A DNA stretch of 64,000 nt, from assembly GCA_033032175.1 (NCBI GenBank), contig CM065311.1:5883190-5947189 (forward strand), written 5' to 3'. Both the position numbers and the translations under genes were made by a program. This document shows positions 44,573 to 55,600 of the stretch, piece by piece. Numbering within the stretch: position 1 is the stretch's first letter; every line of letters begins with the position of its first letter. The stretch comes from Saturnia japonica (lineage: Eukaryota; Arthropoda; Insecta; Lepidoptera; Saturniidae). The notes below the pieces were generated by a model. The model searched no databases. It was not told the origin of the DNA and saw only the letters and a list, made by a program, of their open reading frames with translations.

Positions 44573-45130
44573 GGGTTAGTCAAAAAGCTACAAGACGCGC
44601 TGGTGGAGGTGGCCACTGTAGCCATACCGGTCAAGAGGGCCAACGTCAGAGTCGTAGGCCTCGACGAAACAGTGTCGGCAGAAGAAGTCGTCGCAGCGGT
44701 GGCAACCAAGGGTGGCTGCGAACCAGCCCTTATTAGGGCTGGCAAGATACGCCCCTATGGGAGGGGCAGTGGAGCAATCCACCTATCGCTCCCGGCTGTT
44801 GCCGCCAAGGCGTTACTGGAAGCAGGGCGCCTCCTTGTGGGTTGGAGTGCGGCCCGCATTCGTTTATTGCAGGAGGGACCGTTGTGGTGCTTTAGGTGCC
44901 TGGACGTGGGCCACACTCGGCCCCTTTGCTCGTCGGAAATTGACAGGGGAGCGCTGTGCTTCAGGTGCGGGCAACCTGGCCACAAGGCGCTGCAGTGTGC
45001 GGCTGTCAAGCTGCACTGTGCCTTGTGTGCAGATGCCGGAAGGCCGGCGGAGCACCACATGGGTGGTGCCAAATGTAGGCCGCCCCTCGAAAAGATGGGG
45101 AGAACGCCTGCTGCGACAAGACCTCCGTAG
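44573..45130 (+). pseudogene. R1-like LINE ORF1, copy 2, 3' part
   Basis: Continues the ORF1 of copy 2 after the BEL/Pao element. The frame from 44603 to 45130 is open (175 codons) and contains both CFRC knuckles and the final CALC...HH...C knuckle, ending in the same AATRPP as copy 1. It is cut off from its 5' part by the insertion. Confidence 0.8.
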
Positions 45131-45489
45131 GGGGGTTGCGTAGACGTTGGGCAGTAGGTGGGGGTGCTTAACCGCCTCTTCCTCTGCCCTTGCTGGACCA
45201 AGGGGAGACGGGTCGGGGGGTCCGTCTTCCCATTGCACTGGTTCAGCCGTCTGGGAGACAGTTGAGGTTGTACCAGATTGTCTCTCTTTAGCGCCGGGGC
45301 CCGACTGGGGCCAGCCGCCGGGGCGACGCGGCAAATTGCAACCGCATTGCCCGCGGCGTCCCGCTATGGCGGCCGATGGTACACCGTGGAGTTTTTAGTG
45401 AGTAGGAGTCTCACATAACCACTCGTCCCCCCGGGCGGGTGTGTACCCATGACGGGTTTATCCAAGAAAAAAAAAAAAAAAAAAAAAGA
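45131..45489 (+). other. 3' tail and poly(A) of LINE copy 2
   Basis: A sequence of about 340 bp shared with copy 1, including GTAGGAGTCTCACATAACC and CCGGGCGGGTGTGTACCCATG, then about 20 A. There is no room for an ORF2 between the ORF1 stop and the poly(A). Confidence 0.75.
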
Positions 45490-46338
45490 TTTTGTTTAGC
45501 CAAAATGTTATAACTAATAATCTAGATAAAAGATTTTTCCACTTCTGTTTTTCCGTATTCATTAATTGCAAGGTTGCATCATCTATTGTAGTGGCAGATT
45601 TTAATCTCATTTCCAAAGTTTTCCACTTTTCGAAATTTTCTAAATGTTCACATGAAGTTTCATGGTCCAATACTTTAGGATTTAGTTTCCACCACTTCTG
45701 AAATCCAGTTGTAAATGTTGTTTGTATGTTACTGACAGCAAATAAACGACAGCAAAAACAGTACAGGTTATTTGATATAGAAAAAATACCATCTATGATC
45801 GTAGAATTTTTTCACCACTAGGCATCTGTTTATAAAACCATTCCTGTGAAAGATGACGAGAATCACCTGTAATCTTTGAACCATGACGAGATACAGTAGG
45901 AAACGGTCCTTCTTTGTTCTGGAAATGTTCACTGCCCTTTTTTATTATATCAATGCGAACATTATCAGGTACCGGTAAACTCCAATGTGAAACATCTCTC
46001 AAGTGTTGAACTGATTCTTCAAAGCTAATGCTATCTCCGAAAGTAGCATTAACGGCGTCATTTTCATTAGTTATTTTGATTCCGTCATGGTCCTGGGTCG
46101 CCTTCATTGATTCTGTATTGTCGATGTTGCTATCTGAATGTGAGTCTCCAAGATGTGAATCATAACTTTCGTCAGCAGGAGACTCGGGTACTTTACTTGA
46201 ACTTTGGCCGCTATCTGCTTTTGTGACATATTTGAAAAGAGAACCGGACATGCTCTGAATTTCATCCATTTTGGCCTTTTTGGCTTTTCTCTGTTGAAAC
46301 CCGCTTTCTCTTTTCGAAGTATGAATTCCCCGAGGCAT
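45485..46338 (-). pseudogene. hAT transposase, N-terminal part
   Basis: Starts at 46338 with MPRGIHTSKRESG. A serine- and aspartate-rich linker follows, then LSQEWFYKQMPSGEKI at about 45800. A frame change leads into FCCRLFA and the 45670-45485 segment HETSCEHLENFEKWKTLE. That order is the TTF-type zinc-finger region of ZMYM1-like hAT transposases. It breaks off at WLNKI where the LINE inserted; the rest is at 35600-37198. Confidence 0.7.
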
Positions 46339-46995
46339 ATTTCGTTCTGGATATACTAAAAAATATTTTTAGTTAGTAAGTGATACGTTGATTTTATAAA
46401 CTAATTATAACAGTAAATAAACACCTACACGTTACGTAACTAGCTTTGTGAAATATATTTTTATATAAATTAACAATCCTGCGTCTGGGTGTAAATATAT
46501 ATTTAAGTATTATTAGAAAAATACTAGTTAAATACTCCACCGTTGTTTGTGATATCCGTGCCACGAGTGCTCGAGCTACTCATCTCGGAGGCAAATCAAC
46601 GTACGCGAAGTTGTATGATATGATTATGATTACTTTCAATCAAAAATCTAAACTTAATATATTCCGTTTTTGTAAACAAATCCCATTGCTATTAGATCGG
46701 AAAATAATAAGTAAGTAAATAATAAATAAGTATATTATTTACAATTAAACATTATTACCTAAAGTAATATCGTAAAACGTGTAGAAATATAAATAAAATC
46801 TTTTTTTTTCCTCCGGGATGAAAATTTCACTTTTAGTCCCTGTCACGTGGGAGAAAAGTACCCGATGCTCTCCCGGTGAGATGGCAAATGTGCGCATGCG
46901 CGTACTTTACTTTATCTCCCGGTAACCTAGCAACTGCGTGTTTATATATAAAATATATAAACTTTTCATACCGGAGGAGAATAAAATTGTATACG
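46339..46995. other. hAT 5' region, AT-rich
   Basis: Upstream of the transposase start. AT-rich, with an alternating TGTGCGCATGCGCGTA palindrome near 46890 and a GGAGAAAAGTAC word that echoes the nearby hairpin arms. Confidence 0.35.
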
Positions 46996-47107
46996 CACCT
47001 AGGGAGAAAAGTAGGACATCCCCACCCGCGATTGTCACCCTCACCTACGGGTCGGGTGACGAACATACGCGCGGGCGTGAATGTCCTACTTTTCTCCCTC
47101 GGTGCGT
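46996..47107. repeat. Near-perfect hairpin (MITE-like, about 110 bp)
   Basis: The left arm CGCACCTAGGGAGAAAAGTA and onwards to ACCCGCG pairs over about 37 bp with the right arm ending TACTTTTCTCCCTCGGTGCG. Few mismatches are seen. The loop is about 35 bp. Confidence 0.75.
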
Positions 47108-47135
47108 AATATACTATTTACGCCAGCAAAGCCTT

Positions 47136-47588
47136 TTTTAGGGTCTACTGTGCCACTCTAAGATTAGGTAGTTTGTATAAATGAAACATACAATCAGAAG
47201 GTTGAGTATAAAGTGTATTTGTTACTAAAATGTTCGGTCTTTATAACCGAACATATGTGTCTGTCAGAGTGGGATATTCCGGTCCCTTGTTCCTTGCTTG
47301 CGTTTGGTCAATGCAGTGTGGACAACAGATGTCGTAGCCCAACAGATGCGGTAGCGGGTCGAGCGCCTTGGTACAGAGGAGCGTCCGCTTGGGGTATTGT
47401 TCTCGGCCGATCCCTTTCGTTATTTATTGCGTTATTAATGTTGCGCTATTGTGAAGACGAAGTATCGCCGCTAGTCTTCCGGGTGGCATCCTGTGGAGCG
47501 CTTCCTCAATGCGGTAGGTTCGCATGTGCTTAACGCAAGGATGAGATCGTATTTGTGATTGATAATATTTAGATTGTTAGCAGCTACA
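47136..47588 (+). mobile_element. Repeat family B, copy 2 (LTR-like), uninterrupted
   Basis: Matches the reverse complement of 8357-9587 without the SINE-like insert. Ends: TTTTTAGGGTCTACTGTGCC and TAGCAGCTACA. It contains the hairpin TGTTCGGTCTTTATAACCGAACA near 47231. An open frame of 106 codons on this strand is not convincing as a protein. Flanks CCTTTTTTA and CCTTTAAAA hint at a short duplication. Probably a solo LTR or a non-autonomous element. Confidence 0.6.
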
Positions 47589-48886
47589 CCTTTAAAACCT
47601 ATTTTAATAAATAAATACCTTTAGTAGATAGTAATACTTGCCCAGGCTAAACAAAAAAATATTACTGCAATCCGTCTAAAATACCTTCTGTAGCCTCTGT
47701 AGGTATCTATTTATCATTTAGGATGGCTCAATAATATAGTTTTAAAATATACAGTAATTAAAAGAGAATAAAATAATTGAAGGGTTTTTCATAATAATCT
47801 AAGATACTGCTATTAGATACTAAATGAATTAAAAATGTAAGTATTACCTATTGTTTCGTAACCAAAACTGGTATTAAATTTGGGCACTAATCTGCATCGG
47901 TTTACATTGTGAACATCGTATGAATCTGTCGCTTAATGAGATGGGATTCAACCAATAGCAGAGCGTTGTGAAGCGCTCATACGTTCCCGTTCAATCACAA
48001 CGTCTTCATGGCACCGTTGTTAATGGCGTCTGAGTGAGAAAGTGTCGAGCTTCGCCGGCGCATGCAACTGCGTGCGATTCGAGGGGATTACGGGAAATAC
48101 ATAATTACAAAATACAAACAATCAGACATCGTGCGATTCTTAAGTTACCATTACAAAGTGCAACGGGCAAACCTGCGTGCGTTACGTACTCCAGTTCATC
48201 AGACCTGATCATCCAGGACGTTCTCATCGGCTGGACGAACGAGCGTACGTGGCTAAAGGTAAGAATTCCTGTCATAGGGGCGACAGATTCTGAAGCACTA
48301 ACAGCCTTCAAATCAAATCCGGTGGCTGTTTCCCAATGTGCGTGGTGGTCCGCGCACACCTATAATAACAAAAATACTTCACTTACCTTGTTTATTTTCT
48401 TCAAGAATCGACTATATTAAATCGGTTTTTATACAAAAAATGTTGTTTATAATATTTAATAATTAAGAAACACTTTGCACTAGACGTTCACACGTCCACG
48501 TAAGAGAATATTGAAATGAATGCGGTCGGAAACAAAAGAAATGGCCATATCCACAATACAAGTGACGAACGCTATATCGAGGGAATCCCCTGATTAGCGT
48601 TGGTTATGCGCGAACGGGGTATTAAATTTTGGGGGAATCCCAGATCGATTGACAGTGTGCACATTGTTTTTTTTTTCTAAATATCAATTTATTATGCTCG
48701 TAGTACGATATCATAGTTACCTAAATAATTTTATTAGTGGCGGTTATGCTCTCTGCCATAGATTTACGATTTTTTATAGGTAGAAAGAACTACAACTGAT
48801 GGTCATAGTCGGGCTCGGGTGTCACCCCTAAGCTGGCGACACCCGGGGCGGGCCGCCCCCGCCCCCCCCCCCTTAGCTACGCCACT
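47589..48886. other. hAT 5' subterminal region
   Basis: Sequence between repeat B and the right hAT terminal repeat. A GC-richer part (about 47930-48400) is open on both strands (up to 128 codons) and contains a good donor AAAGGTAAGAA at 48256, but I recognise no protein. It may be a promoter and first exon of the hAT or of another unit. The last 70 bp are C-rich terminal repeat. Confidence 0.35.
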
Positions 48887-49009
48887 GCATCTTAGAGTTC
48901 TGTGTATTTATACCTACATAGAATACATTGATTTTAAGATATATAAAAACAAAGTACAAACGGGCGTAGCCAGGTGCGGGCAGCTGCCTTGGTAAGCGCA
49001 TGGTAACAG

Positions 49010-49185
49010 TACAGATGTGGAATGTTCTTCCAGTCAACATTTTTTGCTCATTCCTATGATGTTGACTCTTTCAAACAAGGCATTTTAGTATGCCGGCATG
49101 ACGGCGACAACTGTCAATGGAATTTGTAACGCGATTACCGCCATTGTTCTTGGACTGTATCATATGCTAGGTGCTGTAGAGTCAT
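49010..49185 (+). pseudogene. LINE C-terminal remnant
   Basis: TGGAATGTTCTTCCAGTCAA reads WNVLPVN, followed by a SFKQ-type phrase and the tail word GCCGGCATGACGGCGACA, shared with remnants at 18610, 60890 and 62690. Confidence 0.4.
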
Positions 49186-49682
49186 ATTGCCAAAATGGAC
49201 ATTAGATTTACCATGCTTGCTTGCCTCACGGCTAAAATCTTGGCTGCGCCCATGGCCATACTTTGGATTCAATTCTTATCGAACTCAAGTATAGGTAGTT
49301 TTCGAGGACAAGTATGAAATAAAATAACAATTGAGATAGGTTTAAGGTTGCGCCATACCTTAAGATGTCAGATTTGAGATTTTTCGTGGGATTTTAGTGT
49401 GTAATATGGTGGTTTTAATTTATAAACCTGTGTTATTTAACTCTATATTGTAATGCTGGAGGCATTTTGCATAATTATTAATCGTGCACTGTTAAGTTTG
49501 TTATAATACTGAACGTTAGAATCGTACGAAAAAGGTTTAAAAGACGTGCCACCCATATTTCTTAAAAAATGTCATTTGGGACGTGACAAGTGACACTTGA
49601 CAGTTTTGTTTTGTTATGTTATGTTTCAAATTTCAAATCAAACTTGAAATTGTGCAGGAGATTCTAAAACTCAGTAACCACA

Positions 49683-52600
49683 ATGGTAACTTTTAGAATC
49701 TAATACACAGACAAATTAATAAAACATTAAATAAACCAATATTTAATTTACAGGAAGGTTCTTATAAAGATAAGTATTCATTCATAGGAGAATGGTATGA
49801 TAGCCAGGCGAGTTTAATTCGCCGGTTCAGTGTATTTTACTATCCCACTGACGATACTCTCGAAATGTACGATTTAAAAAATCGAAAAACCTTTGTGAAA
49901 AGAGTGAAAGTAAGCGGTATAACTTTGGATAATTTTTATATTGGATGTACACTTTATATATTGGGTCGTTTGATAAAGATTGTTGATTTTGCTTGCGAAG
50001 AGACTAAGAGTAAACTACATAAAGATATGCAAATGTAAGTATATTTTATGAATGTATAAATTAATTTGATAGTTTTCATATAATCCTTATTATTGCTAAT
50101 CTGTATTGTCATCCTCTGCTGGACACAGGTCTTTATTATACAGGATTATTGTTTTTCATCGAAATCTCTCTGTATAAAACAACACATCCTCATAACTCAA
50201 TAATTTAAAAGCTTACCTTTTTGTATATAATATGTGTAAAACAATTATTGAATGCTAACTGTGAGATCTAATTTTTTTATGTGTCCTTTTAAGAGACAAA
50301 GCTAGAGAATATTGGTATTAGAAAACTTGTAAATAAGTATAATTATATTTTAAATTTACTTTTTTTTATTTAACAGGACTTTTGCTATGATCAAACCTTT
50401 GCCAACAAAAATAGCTGGAAAAATCCTGACCCACTTCTATGAACATGGACTTAAAATCACCAAGATGAAGAAAACCAGATTGACTGCTGATGATGTTAAT
50501 ACATTATATAAGACACTATTAACAGACCCAACATTTCCGTAAGTCAATTTTTTATTACTGAAATGGAAGTAATACTAACATACTTGTGTTTTTTTCTTAA
50601 CTTAACTTTCTAAAACTGTATATGTAAATAAGCACTCTAGTTGTAAATATATTTGAAAAATTAGGTTTTAATGTAATTGTACACATGTTAACTGTTTTCA
50701 TATATACCATTTCCATTTCTTTATTTTCTCGATGACAGCTCCTGTGAAAACTTGAACGAGCATCTTGTTTACATTATGTATGCATTATTTTATAAAAATA
50801 TGATGTTTACACACATACAAGGTTATACTAGAGTCCAAGAAACTGATAGGGATGGAGCTATATCGATAAACATAACATGATAACAGAACCAATATTTTTT
50901 TACAAAATGTAAGAAATTAAACTACTGCCGGATACTTTTGTACAAATTTATTAACTAATATTATGTTTCATTACAAGATGTTACATGTAATAATTCTTGA
51001 TTGATAATGCCAACTTCTTAAAAAATTTCGAAGCCGTTGTAAAATAAGTAGGTATAGGTAGGTACTCTACAATGCAACAAAATAATTATAAGGACAGGTA
51101 ATCTTTATTTATTTATTTTTGTTGTATTTGTCTTTGTTCAAAATATAATAAATATATGTGATCGATATCATTACTTATGTGGTCACAACACTACAACTAT
51201 CAAATTAGAACTATCGTCGAGAAAATAAAGGAATGGAAATAACATGGTGAGGATAACTTTGTTGGCGTCAATTGTTAAACAAATAAAATCATAAAAGATT
51301 TCTTTAATTATGAACTCATTTTAGATCAAGCTTAGGTGTTCTAAAATCAAAAACACATGTTTAAAATTTTTTAATCTGGATCACTGTGGTATATGGTATC
51401 TGTCACCAAACAATAATAGGTGTGTTCCGGCAGCTGCACTTAAGAGCCAGTTTTTCACTAGGCTTAGCATACTACTATCTTGGGCCACATTGTCACTTAA
51501 GATCAGGTGAGATTGTGGTGACAGGCAAAATATTTTGATATTTTATAGAATATAATTTTTTTTTTAATAATTATTATGTTCATAAATACAATGTAACATA
51601 TTGTTTTTTTTTACAACTGTTATATTTTTAATTAAGTGCAAGAAAGTGGGGTGGACTTGGATGGTTTAATTTGTAATTTATAAATAAATAATAAACCAAC
51701 TGTCACACTGAATTGTTTACTATATATTGAATACTGAGTATAATAGCTGTAATATGTATGGTAGATAATTGCTGATACAATTAATTGTAAGTATTACCTT
51801 ATTAACAAAAAATTAATGAAAAAACGTTAAATGAAATGATGTAAGTACAATTTTTATGAAAAACTGAATAACAATTCCAAAAATCAGCCTTGTTTTGTAC
51901 AAATAACAAAAAATTGCAATTTACCAATATATTTTCAATTTATTACCACAATTTTATTCTCAAAAAATCTGCAATTATAAGTAAACAACCTATTAGATGA
52001 AGTAACTATAGTCATTTGGTATAAGTTAATAGACTAAGTTTTAATGAATACACTCTTTAAACAGGATTTGTCTATCACATGTATGCAATATTTTTATTCT
52101 TTTATTTCTATTTTAGACATAATCATATTCGGAAAATTAGATACAAAAGGTTTATTAACTACACCAGAAATTATACCATATGTTTATAATTTTAGATTCC
52201 TCTTGGATTATTTAACTGGTCAATTAGTTTATGGGTTGGAAGTAGTTGGTAAAAATGCGGTAGAGGTTTGTCTTAAACTTCTTGGGGATCGAGATCCAAT
52301 AAAGGCAGCACCAGGCACAATACGAGCTTTATATGGCACAGATCCAGTTAGAAACTGTGTTCATGTGTCATCTACACCAGAAGCAGCTTTACAGGTGAAC
52401 TTAGCGTATATTATTATTTTTTTAATTGTGGCATGGTGTTGGAACTGAACACCATTACTGTGTTGTTCAAGAGCCATGTTATTAAGGCCAGTATGATTTT
52501 GCATTTCATTACTTGTGGATATTTTTAACTATATTGAGGTACACAGACACAATATGTTACTGAATATTCAGAGTTGTTGTAAAGGCTTTAATATATAGAA

Positions 52601-55600
52601 ATATACATATATATACTAGGCTATAAGCATCCCGTGAACCTAACAGTAAAATATTCGCTATGGATACAATTGAGATTTTTTAGTGTTTTTTTTTAAATTG
52701 CCAAATTATCCATCAGATCATTTTTGTTGCTTTTGGTATTATGTAACTCATTTGTGAGAAAAAGAGGTTCTACTTATAAATCAACCTTTTAATTACCTAC
52801 TGCATATACAAGAAAATTGTGCGCTTGTAAACTGTTATGACACTTTGTCAATTTTTGTATTTCTACCCCAAAATATTTTATAATATAAACATAATAAAAA
52901 ATGCATATAAAATTTGAATAAATATAATTACATTAACGACTGAAGAAGTTAAATAATAAATGATATTTTGCAAAAAATAAAACTACACCTGGTTTTTACA
53001 GGATATAAATTACTTCTTTCCACCTCCACCATTGAATTTTACACGTCTGAGGTTAACGGCAACTTTATCTAACTGCACACTGTGCCTAGTTAAACCGCAT
53101 GCAATACGAGAAGGCAAGCTCGGGGCAGCCTTTGAAGCTATAGACGAAGGAGGTTTTGAAGTTACTGCACTTAATATGATTATTGTTGAAAATGTTAATG
53201 CCGCTGAATTTTATGAAGTCTATAAAGGCATTGTACCGGAGTATAAGGTAGGTCTTATTTAATATTCGGTTTTAGCATTACCCACTGTTAAACTGAACAA
53301 TTATGATAAAACTACGTGTCTTTAAATGTGAAACTGTATCTACTTTACATACATACTATTTTTATTATTATTAGTTATACACTAACAGCCTTAGGCTGAT
53401 GCGTGTATTCAATTTTGTATTGTTGAGTGCACTATTTAATTAGCCAAGTATTTATCTAGTTGATTTTTAAAAGAGCACACAGAGGGGACCGTTATAATAT
53501 GCTGTGGCAGCTCATTCCATTCATCTATCACTCAGTTGGATATGCTGTGTACTATGTACTTATTTATTTTATTACTTTTTTATTGGACTTCAATAATATT
53601 AATAATCTATACAAACAATTAATAAAATTGAAGTGTCTGTTTTTAATGTCAAAATAACAGCTTTTTACTAAATGCGTCGGATCCGCGAAGGTGTTATTAG
53701 GTGTCGAGTTTATATTCTGTTTATGTTATCTATCTCAGAATATAAGCAAAAAAATTACCCCTAATAAAATGTAAAAAAAAAATTAGTTAAATGAGGAAAC
53801 TACATGGTAATACAGGCGGCGCGGCGCAGGGTACCGCCATACGATCAAACGCACCGTTGCGCCGTGTCAGGGCTGGCGACGGTGATATCACGTTTTAAAA
53901 ATGTGCTAAATTTTAGGGAAACTAAAACAAAATATGTTAATTTTAAATTGTAATAACATTTTTATATTGGGGTACCTTCATCATATACCTTTTTCGTATT
54001 CGACGGGGTACATATTATTGTATATACGGTACTTATAGCAAAAAGAAAAACCAATTTTTAAATTTTTCTGTCTGTTTGTTTCGAATAATTTCTGAAACGG
54101 TTTGACCGATTTTTACGGGACTTTCACCGGCAGATAAGCTAATGTTATAAGCAGTAACTTAGGCTAATTTTATTTTAGAAAAATAATTAGGGTTTTTCTG
54201 GGTGGAAGAGAGGTCACCACAATATCCACATTCTGTATTCTACGGAGCCGCGGCTACAGCTAGTATTATAATATGATGAACTCCTCTCCGTACGTCCACA
54301 AAAAATTATATACTTATTAACTGTAAACATTACTTGCAGAAAAGTAATAATTCATTTATTGTAATCGAGTTTCTTACTGTTACTTCTCGATGACGGCGTG
54401 TTTTCGTTCGTTTTAACGTTCATAAGAGCATTCTCATGGCCTAGATTGAATAATGTTATTTTGATAATATTAAGTCATATAAATAGAGTAGAGTAATGTA
54501 ATGTACCTGAGGGTAGGCAAGACCGCACTGTAGTCCGACAAGTTAGAACAACAAGTTTAAGAAGAATTTCCTTTTTCATTTGAAAATGGAATTTCATGGA
54601 AGTGTACAGTTACTACAACAATATTCTTCAAATGTGTCCGGGTGTCTTTATGATGTTTTTTTTATCTATCGATACTATTAATTCCATTTAATACATTAGT
54701 CAAAATTCCGAAAATTCTTGGTTTACATATCGAGGTGGGAACCAGAAGATATCGGATCAAAAAGGTTTAATCCTTCGACGACAAAGACTTCCAGAGACGA
54801 TGTCTACGACCTTATTACTTAAGACAGTGTTATAAGATTACTTGATTGTAATACTAACAATGATGATTTTACTAATATAAAATATTTATATTACCAAAAA
54901 TATTTTAAAGGAAGTTGTTTTTTTTTTGTAGGGTATGGTGGAAGAACTTTCAAGTGGCCCTTGTGTAGCGATGGAAATAGTCGCTAAAGACAGTAATCAC
55001 AATACTGCCGTTGAATTCAGAAAACTCGTTGGCCCTTCGGATCCTGTAAGCACAATAAAAAGTTTAATTCCGCTAATGATATTTTATATGTAAAAAATGA
55101 TTTTGACTGATTTGAATCATTACAATAAAATTTTTAATAACAATAAAATATAGCTTATAGCATTCAGGAATAATATAGGTTTCTATTAGTAAACGAATTT
55201 TTAAAATAGTTTCATTAGTTCCCGAGATTATGTCTTACAAACATGCAAATAAAGAAAAATGTCTAGAAAAGAACTTAAATACTTAATTGCGGTTCAATAA
55301 ACACGTCAACGATTTTATTTTGATGTTTGAAACTGGTTAAAAACAACAAGAATAATTGAATTCATAGAACAAATACTTTACATCTCCCTATTCTAATAGA
55401 CTGCCCGCGCCCGTACGCGTCCGAATAAACATACTTGACGCACTACAACACTTGACGTATAACCAAGTAATCTTTTCGAACCATTGTTTCTAAATGACAT
55501 TATTGTTAATCTCGCCGATGTTTACAATGTACGGAAATGAAATATTTACGTATGTGGGGGTAAAAACGAAACTTCTACTTTTATTAATGTTTTAAACTGT

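Larger units (their letters stand above)
37200..45489 (+). mobile_element. ORF1-only LINE (R1-like family), copy 2, split by BEL/Pao
   Basis: Flanked by a perfect 13 bp duplication TTTTGTTTAGCCA (37187-37199 and 45490-45502) inside the hAT transposase. It begins GGGGTGCGATGTCAG, as copy 1 does, and ends in a poly(A) run of about 20 (45467-45487). The sequence matches copy 1 closely, including the 340 bp tail, and again has no ORF2. Relative to copy 1 it lacks about 280 bp after the leader (junction near 37518, corresponding to 29467-29746 of copy 1) and about 20 bp before the BEL insertion. The BEL/Pao element occupies 38755-44572. Confidence 0.85.
35278..48887 (-). mobile_element. hAT element (ZMYM/DUF4371 type), split by nested insertions
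   Basis: Terminal inverted repeats: CAGTGGCGTAGCTAG at 35278 and CTTAGCTACGCCACTG ending at 48887. Both ends share a subterminal ACCCGGGGCGG. The flanking octamers are TATCTTAG (35270-35277) and CATCTTAG (48888-48895), an 8 bp duplication with one mismatch as expected for hAT. The transposase is on the minus strand, with its N-terminal part at 45485-46338 and its remainder at 35600-37198. Between them sits a LINE (37200-45489) that holds a BEL/Pao element. Without these the hAT is about 5 kb, including a repeat B copy (47136-47588) and a hairpin (46996-47107). Confidence 0.8.
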
